Below the pieces are notes generated by a model. That model ran no database searches, was not told where the DNA came from, and saw only the letters and a list, made by a program, of their open reading frames with translations. This document shows, piece by piece, positions 23,512-35,200 of a stretch of 64,000 nucleotides of DNA. Both the position numbers and the translations under genes were made by a program. This DNA comes from Trichostrongylus colubriformis. Taxonomy: Eukaryota; Nematoda; Chromadorea; Rhabditida; Trichostrongylidae. Where the stretch lies: positions 20,399,743 to 20,463,742 of the forward strand of contig OZ022256.1 of assembly GCA_963978905.1 (NCBI GenBank). The letters run 5' to 3'. Position 1 is the first letter of the stretch. The number at the start of each line of letters is the position of its first letter.

Positions 23512-26500
23512 TTAAGCATCTTGCTTGGTTAACATTTCCTCGTCGAGTTTCATCAACTTTTTCGCTGCATCTCCCCTCCACCAAATACCCTCCTCTTTCA
23601 TTAATGCTGTTACGCGTTCGCTAAACTCTCGAGTATGGCGAAGATCCTGAAAAAATGGTGAAGCTAGTCTATCATATTCCACAAGACTTCCTAATATAAA
23701 CCTTCTCGTAGTCTCTCTTGAAAGCCCAGTATGCCTCATTGACGGACTTGTCCACAGCGAGGGCATATAAATGAACAATGGCAGTCAAAGTCAGCCTGAA
23801 CAAATATTCTAGAGCATATGTCTGGACTTGAAATCTAAAACACTGTTTCCAAAAAAGAAGCAGGCTTCAACAGAGCAGTGGTGGAGATTTATAAGGCTAA
23901 ACAAAATAATCGTCAACAGGCATAGCGAAATTAAAATTAACAGATATATGCAACAAACCCTGAAGTGACTCCTAAGCCTACAGCTTTTATGGATCCGATG
24001 ATACCGAGTGGGAACACGAACACTCCACCGACTAATGCTATAATTATTAAATTGACAATAATGGGAAATGGCTAACACAAGACTACCTTCATGCAGCGCG
24101 ACAGCGAGCGCACCTGAAAGGGCAGGGAAGTACCACGACGAGAATTGTTGTCGGTATGCAGCCAAATGTGTCGACAGTACCCTGAAGATCACACATTGCT
24201 TTCAACAACATGAGATCGAGGATGAGGCAAAAGGATAAAGAACAAAGCATCGGTGCCGGACGGGACTCGAACCCGCACTTCATGCTTTCCGGGCATATGT
24301 GCTAATCCATTACACTACCGAGCCCCGTCCGGCATCGAAGCTTTTGCTCATAAATCAGCATCCTGGAAGTAACTTCCGCATCGCGGGCTGCGGCGATAAT
24401 CAGCAGCTATCTAAAATCAAAAATTTGAAGAACAAAGTTCATGGCGCTAATCAATCCAAGGTTGAGATGGGCCACACATACTAATTCCATGCAGCATCAT
24501 GATAGCACGTAAATGCGATTAGTCCTAAACGATGACTTGCGGAGGCCAGCCGATGCACAAATGCTTTGTTGCGTTTTTGCTTTTAATGCTGTCATTCTTC
24601 CAGACGAGGGTGGTTCCGATTCACCTACTACGGAAGAATGGAAGGCTTGGTTGAGTTGGACGGACGTTGGTGAGGGGTTTGATCTCCACACCGTGACTGT
24701 AAGGGTGGCACTACCTCCGCTATATCCCTCCGCCTCTATCGATGATGAGCTAATATGGTAAACCACATCCTAGTTTTTAGCTCCAGGTAGCCCTTGTGCC
24801 AACTGTATATCAACAGGAATTAAAGAAAAAAATATTGCCAGCAGCAGCTCCTCGAACGAGCAAAAATCCCAACTTTCATACTATGCAGTAATTAATCATG
24901 GATAATATTAGGTTGGCAACTAAGTAATTGCGGATTTTCAAATACTGCTTTTTCCTTCCAAACTGCTTTCCAGCAATCTCTTCTGTACATACACATGTAG
25001 TATAATTCCACACGCATCTATAGGTATTATTGTCTTCCATCTCCCGGATAACCCTTTTCGGCAAAATAAACATATCAACGGTCAACCTCATTTTCAATTC
25101 CAATTTTTTTTTTGAATGGCGTTAGACAGGGAAAGGAAAAGCTGATGATCCGATGGAGCAAGATCAGGGCTATAAGGTGGATGGGGCAGCAATTTTTATC
25201 CAAGCTCGAGAATTTTTTGGCGAGTCATTTTTTCAACAATGGTAAAAATTTTTTAATTTTTTTTTTCGAAAAATTCTCGAGCTTGGATAAAAATTGCTGC
25301 CTTATAGTTCTGATCTTTCCCCATCGGATTATCACCTTCCCTTTCCCTGTCTAACGCCATTCAAAGAAAAAAAATTGAAATTGAAAATGAGGTGACTTTT
25401 GATATTTTTATTTTGCCGAAAAGGGTTATCCGGGAGATGGAAGACAACAATACCTATAGATGCGTGTGGACTTGTACTACATATATATGTACAGAAGAAT
25501 TTTTGTGGAAAGCAGTTTTGAGGGAAAAAGCAGTATTTAAAAATCCGCCATTACTTAGTTGCCAACCTAATACATATAACGAAACGAGGCAGTAGTAAAA
25601 AAATAGGAAAATAATAAAGTACACCAATAGTAGTACTTTCACAGTGCTCACTTGGAAAGGATTTCCTATGGGAACTCCAATAGGACTTTGAATAGAGACC
25701 CTAGAGCTCCAAATACTGACTACAACTGTGAAAACCAATAGCAAAATGCCATTCTGAAACGAGTTATGAGGGGTCAAAGTTTGCTTGCGTAATTCATTGC
25801 CACGGCACGTTGTCATCAGCACAGTTAGCGCTGTACCATCAACAGGCACCTCGGCTCAGAAGTAATGTCCCCGATCTGCAGACAGGGTTGTGGGTTTGCT
25901 CCCCGTAAGTGCGGCTTCTAGGCATTTTGTGTTTGATTGTCAGTTAGGGATTCTCTTTTAATTTTCTTCGCTCACCTCTGTGTATTTTAACAATCTCTGT
26001 TCTCATCTTTCGGTGTGTGCCATTAGGACAGAAAATTTGCGTGACCGCGTTTAGCGCGCGACATGATGGTGCGAGCTATGGATGCCGTATTGGCCAAGTC
26101 ATAAAGCGATTACACCTAAAATGAGCCTAGAACACCATCATCGCTTCAAAAACCATCCAATACGACGAGCATGGCTCGCACCATTGCGTCGCACACCGAA
26201 CGCCGCAAAGCGAACTTTCTGTCCTAATGGCATACACCCAACTTTTGAGTATACACCAGGACTTCTGAATTGGTAATCGCGATATGCGAAATTCGCTACC
26301 GTCCATGAGCGCTTTGTTGCTCCACTTGCGGCTTCCCTGCCACGAGTTCATAACTTAATGTGGGCATTCTAACCTACATCAACAACTTTTCTGTTTCGCC
26401 AGCGCAAGAACTCTAGGTGCTAACGATAAGTATTAGGTGTTTGCAGAATAAATGGCCAAAACATAACAGGCCATAACTTCGCTCAGACACAACTTTATTT

Positions 26501-29500
26501 GTCGAAATAAAAACCATTAGAATCTACAGAGTTTTGCCAACGATCTGGTAAAGGAAATATGCCATTATGATCAAACTGTGGATTGCGAGAATTAATAAAG
26601 TCAAGAATGGCATTTTTATCGTGCATAGTATCGGCGCCCCTCGACGGTCCGACGCCTCATCGTGGCGAGTGGGTGGCAATGGGATTGGACTGCGATGCAC
26701 AGCGGGAGTCTTTTGCTTCGACAAATGCTCCTGGCAGGTTCAACCATGCTGAGAAGGAGTAAAGTCCTAGCCAAGAGCGGACCCCCCCCCCCCCCTTTTC
26801 CCTCTGTTTCGATGATTGAGGAAGGGGCCTGCGGACGCGCTGGCAACGCTTCGTCAGGACACCAGGGAACAAAACGCTCAACCAGCAGAAAAACAGCCTC
26901 AGTACCCCGCACACCGGGCTCTGCCGTCTCCGACGTCGGACGGTAAGACAACCGGTGAGAGGCGAAGAAATCTCGGGTTGCGCAGGACGTCATGGATTCT
27001 GGACAATGACGACACACCTCGTACACGGCACGGAGACTGCTTCATGCTCTGCACCTACAACGCCAGAACAGTCTCGTCCAACGCCGATCTCCATTCTCTC
27101 CTCGACGCTGCGACTCGCATCAAGTTCCATGTGATCGCGCTACAAGAAACAAAGAGCAGAAGAACCGACGTACGACAGTTCAACGACGGGACTCTTGTTA
27201 TCCGTGGAGAGAAGATCCCTTCGCGGAATGTCGGAGGCATTGGATTTGTGGTGCACCCGTATGTCGTCCGCCACGTCGACTCTCACGGATTCTGTCTCCT
27301 CGTCTAGCCATTCTACGCCTTCATCCACCGCACCAGAAGACCATCTCAATCATCAACTGCTACTCACCACACGCAGCAGCTGACGATTCCGAATTGGATG
27401 CGTTCTATGAACACCTGGAAGAAGTCATCCGCAAAGAGAAGTCCTTCTACAAATTCGTTGTCGGTGACTTCAACGCAAGGTTAGGAAAAGGCAACAGCGA
27501 GGAACATAGGATCGGAAAATTCGGGATAGGCGATGGGAACGACAGTGGAAGTCGTCTCGTTGACCTCATGTCTGCAGCACGTCTCTTCCATGGTAATTCG
27601 CTGTTTGAGAAGAAGGAACACCTCCGCTGAACATGGGAGTCACCCAATGGCACGACTCATGCTGAGATCGATCACATTCTAACAAACAGAAGATGGTGCC
27701 TCTACGACACCTCCGTGGTGCCATTTTCTGTTGTGGATCCGATCATCGCCTTCTTCGGGCCAAAATCAGGTTCGACACTCGACTGGAAAGAACACCTGCC
27801 ACCGGCCGAAGGGGAGGAAGCAAGTCGTAAATGACGAGAACCTTCTGAACGAGGCACTATCCCGATATGACTGGCGAGTCGTGGAGGACCCGACCGAAGA
27901 CTACGAGCTGCTTCTCAAAGGATTGCAAACCTGTGCTGATCTTGCATGTCTTCAACAATCAAGCAAAAGCGATCGGATTTCATCGAACACCAAAACGCTG
28001 CTTGAAAGGAGGAGAAGTTTGAGGCTGGATCCAAATGCAACTCATCTCGAGCGACTGGTTATCAATGTCAGTTGCAGAAATGCGTTACAGGAGGATCTTG
28101 CGCAGTACAGGAAGAGAAAAATTCTGGAGGCGGCGCAGGAAAGACGAAGTCTGAAGAAGTGCCGTCGGGACCTCAACGAGTTCAGTATTCCGCTATCATC
28201 ATTGAAAACTGAAGACGAAACTGTCACTACTTCCCGTTACGAGATGGAGTCAATCACGGAGAGGTTCTACACCAATCTGTTCCGTTGCACACTATCCCTG
28301 CCAGATCCAGACATCCCCGCTGGTGGAACACCATTAAGGATGTCTGAAGTGCGAGTCGCAATTAGGAGTATGAAGAGCGGCACGGCTCCAGGGCCAGACA
28401 AGATCTCTGCCGATCTTCTTCAAGCAGGAAACCACGTCCTGCACTCACTACTCGCGGCACATATGACGTCCTACCTTCAGAGGGAGCGGATCCCGGATCA
28501 GTGGAGGAGTTCGCGCACTGTCATCTTGCACAAGAAAGGTGACAGGGACGATCTTCGCAACTACCGACCGATTAGCTTGCTGAGCGTGCTCTACAAGCTT
28601 TTCACGAAGATCATCCTAACGCGAAAATCGCGCACATTGGATGAGGCCCAGCCGTACGAATAAGCTGGATTCCGTCAGGGATTCAGCTGCATGGACCACA
28701 TTCAAACCGTTGCGATGGTCATTGAAGTCTGCAGGGAATACCATCTTCCCCTCGTCCTAACCTTCGTCGATTACGAAAAGGCTTTTGACAGCGTCGAAAC
28801 GAATGCTATCCTGTCTGCGTTGGTCGACCAAGGAGTGGACGCGTCCTATATTCGAACACTGGCTGACTGCTACCACCGCTGTTCTACGACAATACAGCTC
28901 TTCCAACGCCCAATCAACATCTCCATCGGAAAGGGCGTTAGGCAAGGCGACACCATCTCGCCGAAGCTGTTCACTGCCGCATTGCAGTGGGTGATGAAGT
29001 CGCTCGACTGGGACGACAAGGGCATATGTGTGGGCGGAAAATTCCTCTCGAACCTTCGTTTCGCAGACGACATCATCATCTTTTCGCGTAGTACCAATGA
29101 AGCAGAGGCGATGCTCCGAGAGCTGAACGAAGCCGGAAGTAAGATCGGACTGCGGATCAATCGGATGAAGACACAGTTCATGAAGAACGCCTGGTGCGAT
29201 GGAGTAAATGTCAAAACGACGGCTCTCCCATCGCCGAAACGAAGTCATACGTCTATCTTGGGCGTTCCATGAACATGGACAACGACTTGAAGGAAGAGCT
29301 CGACAGAAGAAGGAGAGCTGCATGGTCAGCCTACGGGTCTATTAAAGAGGCCACCGACCAGCTAAAGGATCCTGACCTACGCGCCCGTCTATTCGACTCG
29401 ACAGTCCTTCCTGCTCTGTGTTACGCTGCCGAGACGTGGCCTGATACGTCAGCCACGGCGAAGTCCTTGCAGGTGACTCACAGAGCACTCGAGAGATGTC

Positions 29501-31027
29501 TTCTGAAGTACACCCGGCTATCTCAATATCGTGCCGGGCTTCGCAGCTCCGATTTGAGGCAGATGTCTCGTCTACGAGACCCTCATGCGGAATACGCATC
29601 GAAGGCCAAACATCGATGGGCCGGTCATATAATGCGGAGAGAAGACGATAGGTGGACAAGAAGAACAGTGGAGTGGATTCCCTGGGATTGTCCACGTCCC
29701 CGCGGAAGACCTCCCAAAAGATGGGGAGATGTGTTCGTTGAACACGTTAAACTAATGAGAAATTCCAGAACGGCTGATTCTCGTGGTCGCCACCAACGAA
29801 GTCAACGAACGAGCTGGATGACGATCGCGAAAGAACGAACCGAATGGAAATCGTGTTGGGGCCCGCACAACCAGTGAAGACGGGCCATCTAAGTACCTAA
29901 GTAAGTAAGTATAGTATCGGCGAATTTTTTCTGACGCAGGTTTGCATCGAGAACCCGGAAAAAGGTAATCCGTCAGGGATAGGTCTAGGGAATAAGGGGG
30001 GTGAGAGAGAGTTTCGATGCCTAACTGCATCAGTTTTTGCTGGGTGCGCAAAACAACGAAAAATCCCACACTTCGCAAGTCACCCGGCAGAAACTGATGC
30101 AATTGGCATCGAAACTCTCCCTCACCCCCTTAGTCCCCAGACAAATCCCTGACGGATTACCACTTTTTCAAAAACTTTATCATGATTGCACTTTTTTTTA
30201 CCAGATCGTTGACAGGGTTGTGTAGATTCGAATGGTTTTTATTTCGACCGAAAAAGTTTGTCACAACGAAGTTATGGCGTCTTGAAAAATGTGGTCCGTT
30301 TTGACCATTTATTCTGCACACACCTAATACAATCATATCTGAGCTCCTGCTACTCCCATCGTTTAGGATTGCCTTCGGCCCGCTTACGGTACTCACTGCC
30401 TGGTCGACTAGTACTTTTTCGAGATAATGGGAGGAGTAAAGCAAGCCTTATTCGGCTCTAGCAGTAGGATAAATTTATTATCTCATAGACATCTAGATTA
30501 AATGGATTGAGACCAAAACCCACTTCAGAAATAACGAAGTAAAACAAGAAAAGTGGTTTGGCAAAACCAGAAACATAAGATACAAGAACATAAACTATAG
30601 AAACATACACTATACTCCCTGAGATGAACGCGCATTTGAATCCCATAACAAATCCACTTTTGGCAAAACGCACAATCGCGTAATCCATTCGCCGTTTCTA
30701 AAAGGAATTGGAAACGCCTGCATAACAATTGCGACTACTGATTAAATCACTTACGAATGCATCGCTACGACTCAGATATTTGCGACCAACATTGCTCCTT
30801 TCATAAGTTTCCTTTGCTTGCATGTATGTCGACGCACCTCCCAAGAAAAATCCACACAAAAACGACATACGTGTGACCTGAACAAGAATAAGCAACTATT
30901 AAAAAGTACATGTGAGATGTTTCGAACCTACCCTGACTGTAACATCCCGTTCCATGCTGGGTTGCGTATATAACAATCGTAACCTTTCCCAACCACTGAG
31001 TTCGTTAGAGCTAATCTCTGCCTTCAT
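23512..31027 (-). CDS. TIMMDC1: TIMMDC1-like mitochondrial complex I assembly factor
   Basis: Inner-membrane protein needed for assembly of the membrane arm of respiratory complex I. Exons in transcript order: 30932-31027, 30755-30877, 30609-30697, 24114-24181, 23959-24037, 23702-23795, 23512-23646. All phases agree, giving 227 codons; human TIMMDC1 is 285. Family matches include the N-terminal [10 protein letters not shown] motif, a first glycine-rich membrane segment ([11 protein letters not shown]), an Arg-rich segment ([14 protein letters not shown]), a second and third hydrophobic segment ([20 protein letters not shown]) and a charged C-terminus. The frame stays open upstream to 31087 with protein-like residues but no ATG, so either ATG 31027 is the start or a short 5' exon is missing. 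Intron 3 (24182-30608) is 6.4 kb and full of transposons. Confidence 0.87.
24254..24334 (-). tRNA. tRNA-like sequence (possible tRNA pseudogene or SINE head)
   Basis: Read on the minus strand, a 7-bp acceptor stem (TGCCGGA with TCCGGCA) encloses a D-arm-like stretch (GGTAGTGTAATGGATTAGCA), an anticodon stem TATGC/GCATG with 7-nt loop CCGGAAA, and a T-arm containing GGTTCGAGTCC, an exact Pol III B-box. The loop would place GGA as anticodon, but position 33 is C instead of the near-universal T, the D-stem is only about 3 bp, and there is no long serine variable arm. A tRNA-derived repeat is therefore more likely than a functional tRNA-Ser. Confidence 0.5.
24906..25572. mobile_element. Palindromic mariner: two inverted 3' ends
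   Basis: Both ends carry the irritans-type mariner terminus TTAGGTTGGCAACTAAGTAA next to TA. The arms are about 300 bp each around a centre near 25212-25265. Both arms encode the same transposase 3' segment on opposite strands: minus near 25150-25170 has YSPDLAPSD, and plus near 25300 has the diverged [12 protein letters not shown]. No N-terminal half is present. The unit is two 3' halves joined head to head, not one normal mariner. Confidence 0.85.
25640..25910 (+). repeat. Fragment of foldback family F
   Basis: Matches, with substitutions, the arm of the foldback at 47689-48192 (gggaactcc..ctttgaatagaga, then attctgaaacgagtta, then gggtcaaagtttgc). It lacks the opposing arm. Another partial copy is at about 42270-42400. 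Confidence 0.5.
26010..26239. mobile_element. MITE related to family X
   Basis: Inverted ends ggtgtgtgccattaggacag and ctgtcctaatggcatacacc enclose about 230 bp. The inner parts also mirror (gcgcgcgacatgatggtgcg against cgcaccattgcgtcgcacac). Layout and end motif resemble family X, but no clear target duplication was found. Confidence 0.6.
26637..29910 (+). mobile_element. RTE-clade LINE retrotransposon, decayed but nearly full length
   Basis: Non-LTR retrotransposon encoding an AP-type endonuclease and a reverse transcriptase. Endonuclease motifs: CTYNARTV and LQETK (27050-27155), [10 protein letters not shown] (about 27460), GSDHRLL (about 27735). RT motifs: [15 protein letters not shown] (about 28380), [24 protein letters not shown] (about 28760), [11 protein letters not shown] (about 28940) and the catalytic FADD box (about 29060). 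The C-terminus has [11 protein letters not shown]. The 3' end is a TAAG-rich tail. A 12-bp duplication, ATAGTATCGGCG, flanks it exactly at 26625-26636 and 29911-29922. Stops at 27305 and 27628, an in-frame TAA at 28661-28663, and frameshifts near 27310-27390, 27640-27730 and 29200 make this copy inactive. Confidence 0.93.
29964..30161. repeat. Inverted repeat element inside the palindromic mariner
   Basis: Starts ggtaatccgtcagggat and ends with the complement atccctgacggattacc. The arms (about 70 bp, including tttcgatgcc..actgcatcag) flank a loop of about 50 bp. It may be a separate MITE or the central part of the palindrome. Confidence 0.55.
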
Positions 31028-31087
31028 CGTTGCCTGCTGTACCTCTGGAGAAGACGGCGCAATTTTCTTAAATCCGTTTTTGAACAC

Positions 31088-32254
31088 CGATACTCAATAT
31101 TTTCGAAGTGACGAGATGAAATTAGGTTTTACCGTATTGGTTCCCATGGTCGCCTCAGCGCCAGTCGAGACCTGCACGGGTGGAGGATTTTGGGCATCTC
31201 TTCTCGTCCAGTAAGACAAAGACCACCATGACGGCCCCGCCGCATGCGTAACCGGACCATCACTCATCGACTTTTCTCCCCCACTTCAGTTACTATACCA
31301 ACACATTATATTAAAACGTTATAAAAATAATATGACGTGATGACGGTACTATGGCGAATACCCGATTCTATTGCATTACAGCACATGTAGCCATTTCTGT
31401 ACGGATCGTGTATCAACAATATATTAACAAAACAAAATCTGTATACAACAATATCTTTGAAGTGAGTGAGTATCAGAGTTTCCATGAAACATTCCACAGG
31501 ATTGGGTTATAAAACTTGTCCAACAACTTGAAACTAAAGAAGCGATAGGAGATCATCCGACCAAACCCCAAGCATCGGTTTGGTAATCGATATCAACTGC
31601 ATAAATAGCTAAAAAACAAAGGCGTCCTAGAGAGGGATATTAGTGGCAACATATCAAAATAGACGCTAACAGACAAGAGTCACTGCGCTCGCTGCACCAT
31701 CGGAAGAGTTACTCTCATTTCTGATTCAACTTCAGCGCGACCACTCAGTCGATTCTCTTCCTTATCCGTCTCAGTACGACCGACCATGGCAGGCAACAGA
31801 GAGATTCCTTCAAGAATATGAATGACTGAGCTAGACATGAATGTAACCTTTATAGTCATCTTGTGGTAGTTACCAGGTTAATGCAGTTATAATTAAAACC
31901 CTTAAAATGCGCCTCTTCTCTGGTTGATCACATGGGATCGCATGCGCAAATTGACGAGCATGGTTATTCACAAGCTACATCTAATCTTAAAGTTTTGCTC
32001 ACAATTTTATGGCAATTAAGTTTCTCATAAAAATTAGACAATTCAGTCACGAGACTATGTGTGAATACCATTGTTTGCACATGCTTATACGCCGTACACA
32101 GCTACTGAAACGTATATTGCGGACTTCGGAACCATGTTACCGTAATCCTGATGTAGAGTGAAACGTGTCAAAATGGGAAAAGGTTACGGTAGTTTGGGGA
32201 GTGGTCCTGTACCACGTATAGTCTTACATTTGCTGCAGTATGCAACTTCAGGAG
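31088..32254. other. Intergenic region between GTF3C1-like and TIMMDC1-like genes
   Basis: Both neighbours are transcribed on the minus strand. The gap must hold the GTF3C1 3' UTR and the TIMMDC1 promoter or a missing 5' exon. No conserved coding sequence or repeat was recognised. Confidence 0.5.
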
Positions 32255-35200
32255 CTATGGAAAAGTTACACTGCATTCAGGAGTCGGTCCATAGAAGGCG
32301 ATTCCATTAATCCTTCTCGTCACCGAATAAAAAAATGAATCACCTCCAAAAATTTTGGCGAATCTTTCAACGCTGTCCACTGCAGGAGAAACGTACTTAA
32401 CGGTGATATCCTTTTGGCCTTCTGAAGAAAAAAAAAGTAGACCGTTACCATAATTCGATACTTAATGAAGCTTACCTTGGAAAGGAGATGTTAAGTTCAT
32501 ATTTTCAAAAACCTCATCAACCACTTTCAAACAGCCAGCGGCTTCCAAAACGGTGACCTGCAAAAGTCATTGTTCGTATGTTCAAAGATTTCTGCAGATA
32601 GCAAAAAGATGGGCACTTACCAAGTCTTCAACTGCTGCGCCCTGCAAAGCAAACTCCAATCGGAAACAGATCTCCTTCATGGTGATACCAGGCGATGATA
32701 CAGCAGTCATGAGAACACTCTCCGCCATCCATCGAACGGTCGACGCACACACTTCACCTGAAAGAAAAATCTAATAAGGCTAGCAAAAGCAGATTCTGAG
32801 TAATCCATGTCGTATACATGATAATGAGTAATCCATGTCGTATACATGATAAACGCATTAAACTTCGCAACGTTAAATTACAACGATGAATGAACCTGAA
32901 GGCATCGTCCAGGGACGAGGTGAGACAAGCTTGCCACCTACATTCACACACCAAGCCGATGCGAACTCTGCAGCAACCCATCGTTTTGCTTCCACACCGA
33001 CCGGGACGATCTGAACTTCTCTTAAGTACTTCCTTACTGCAGACAGGTGTGGGAAAAAAGCCCATAGCAAACAGAAAAGTATAAAGTCAGCAATAAACCA
33101 GATTCAGGCTACAAAAACCATAGAGCTGAAACTCAGCAAACAATGTATGACGAACCACACCTGACATTCCTTTTCAAGATTTTTCAGTGCATCTCGAATT
33201 TCCTCACAATTCATAGAGGTCGCATCCTGAGGTGAATGTATCAGACAAGAAATGTACTGTTCAATCCCAATGTAAGAAAGCCTGTTTTATAACAAAAGGC
33301 TTTTCTCAAAGTACTGCCTCTATTTCCAGACACTCACGTTAGAATTAGCCCAAGTTTGGGATACAGAGCCAGCGCGTCGCGCAAGTCGGATGCAAGTTAC
33401 ACTAGAAGCTTCTCATCAAGCCTCCACCCTGATTAGCAAACTTCTCATGGGCTCTTTCACTCAGTCGAGCACGCTGTGTGCTGCCTATCACTGCCAAGCC
33501 CCAACGATCCAGATGACTCTTATGGCTGGGTCAGTGATGCAGCACGCTGGAAAGGACGTCCGCGGAGAGAATTAAAGGGTAGAAGTGAGACAAATTCCTC
33601 GAGACTTCGACGTTTCGTTGCATGTTCCCTTCACAGCCACACGGCTTAGAGACACTTCAGAGAGCCATATTGACTGCTGGGAACAGTTGCAATTCGTTCA
33701 GGCTGCCTCATTTGCACATACGACGCTTGACATCCGACCAAGCGCAATTTTATTATAGCAATTTGTGATTTACTCCAAGGATTTGTTTAAACTGGATTTT
33801 TTATATGACCTTTTCATTTCTGCTCTTTCGCTCATCTTTCCTTTCATTTTTGCTTATTTGTAATTCGTTGTTGATTCATTTGTTTCACATCATCATGAAT
33901 GAATAATTTAAGCCCTGCGCCACGACAACTCTTACAGTGAGCAATTCTAATAAGTGAAGGGTGCACCTTGCAATGATGCGCGGGAGATCGCAAATAATGT
34001 CTCCAGTGTAATTCTTCTGAACCCATTTTCCGCTACAGATTACCTCTTGTAACGTCGAGTATTCGTTTCTAAACAAACACTTCTACCCAATTACCCGTTT
34101 CCCCCTATCCCTTTCCATGCCATTAATTCTAAAATTCACGGAGAAATGTCGAATTTCACGGAGAAATACCTGCATGTCAGAAAACTTGATGCCAATAGCG
34201 CCTGCTTCTATGATTGGTTTGTAGACAGATCTCAGACTCTTTCTTTGTGAGACAGGAATGTCCAACAAGAACTCTTCAAACGGAGGAGGAGGATGTTTGC
34301 TTGATGGTTGGGACCTGAATGAATAATTATCTTTTGTCACATCATAATGTCAACAAATATACAGCTTTGGTCATAAGTGAGAACAAGCTGAAGCGAAGAC
34401 ACAACTCACCAATCAATAATGTGTATTAATGACTGCCAAGTGGGCAGATCTGGGTGCTCTGGAGCACTACTTTGATGAACATGTATTTTCTCCAGATGTA
34501 AGTCAGCACTTTCGAGATAACGGATTTGTTTAATAGACTGCGTCGATTGCTCAAGAGCTGCACTTTCGAACATAGTGAATACTTCATCATCAACGCTAAC
34601 TGCTAGGCTGCTCTGAATGGCAATTTCCCATTACAGCAAAGGAGCACTTGGAAAGAATGCCTACGTCGTTGTAAAAGGACGATGATGCAACCGCAAGCGT
34701 TCCAGCAAGATCTCCTTCTAACTCTTCCGTTTCATTAATGGAATCCTCGATGGTGTTGTACATGTCCAGTGACTGCTCTATTATGTCAGGATGGAAGCGA
34801 TGAGAGAAAAAATGTCGGAAGCTGAAATCATTAATAGAAGGATAAAAAGCGGCCTTGAGTGAAGGTAAACTCAGGATAACCATGTGTATAGATGAAGCAA
34901 GAGCAGCACAGCGTGGTCTCTAGTCAGGGAACAAATTAAAAAACATTACAATAAAATACGAAGGCGCTATTTACCCAATACTATCTCCCCATTTCGAATC
35001 TTGGCAAGGTGGAAATACATGATTTGAATCTTGGCAAGGTGGAAATACATGATTTGGGAAACATTCCGATTTGACCAGACACATACATCCGGGGATAAGC
35101 TGACATGTAGTACATGACCGAAAAATCAACTCTTACACCTCATCAGATTCAAAGTGGTGGGGTTGCTTCGGGTAAATGGCAACATGAACATGACTGGGCA

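Larger units (their letters stand above)
26431..30329. mobile_element. Second palindromic mariner, interrupted by a LINE and a small inverted repeat
   Basis: TA-flanked inverted ends TTAGGTGTTTGCAGAATAAA (left) and TTTATTCTGCACACACCTAA-type (right). The left flank on the minus strand and the right flank on the plus strand both encode the mariner C-terminus ([14 protein letters not shown] at left, the same with one stop at right). It therefore consists of two inverted 3' ends, as at 24906-25572. The RTE LINE (26637-29910) and an inverted repeat (29964-30161) lie inside. Confidence 0.8.
24182..30608. other. 6.4 kb transposon-filled intron of the TIMMDC1-like gene
   Basis: Bounded by donor gtatgt (minus strand, next to 30609) and acceptor ttcag next to 24181, with matching phase 2. 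It contains a tRNA-like sequence, two palindromic mariners, an RTE LINE, a family X MITE and a foldback-family fragment, all itemised separately. Confidence 0.85.

Noticed and set aside
25870..25910. Second tRNA-like segment (gatctgcagac..gtgggtttgctcccc)
   Set aside because: No acceptor or anticodon stem could be found; treated as part of foldback family F.
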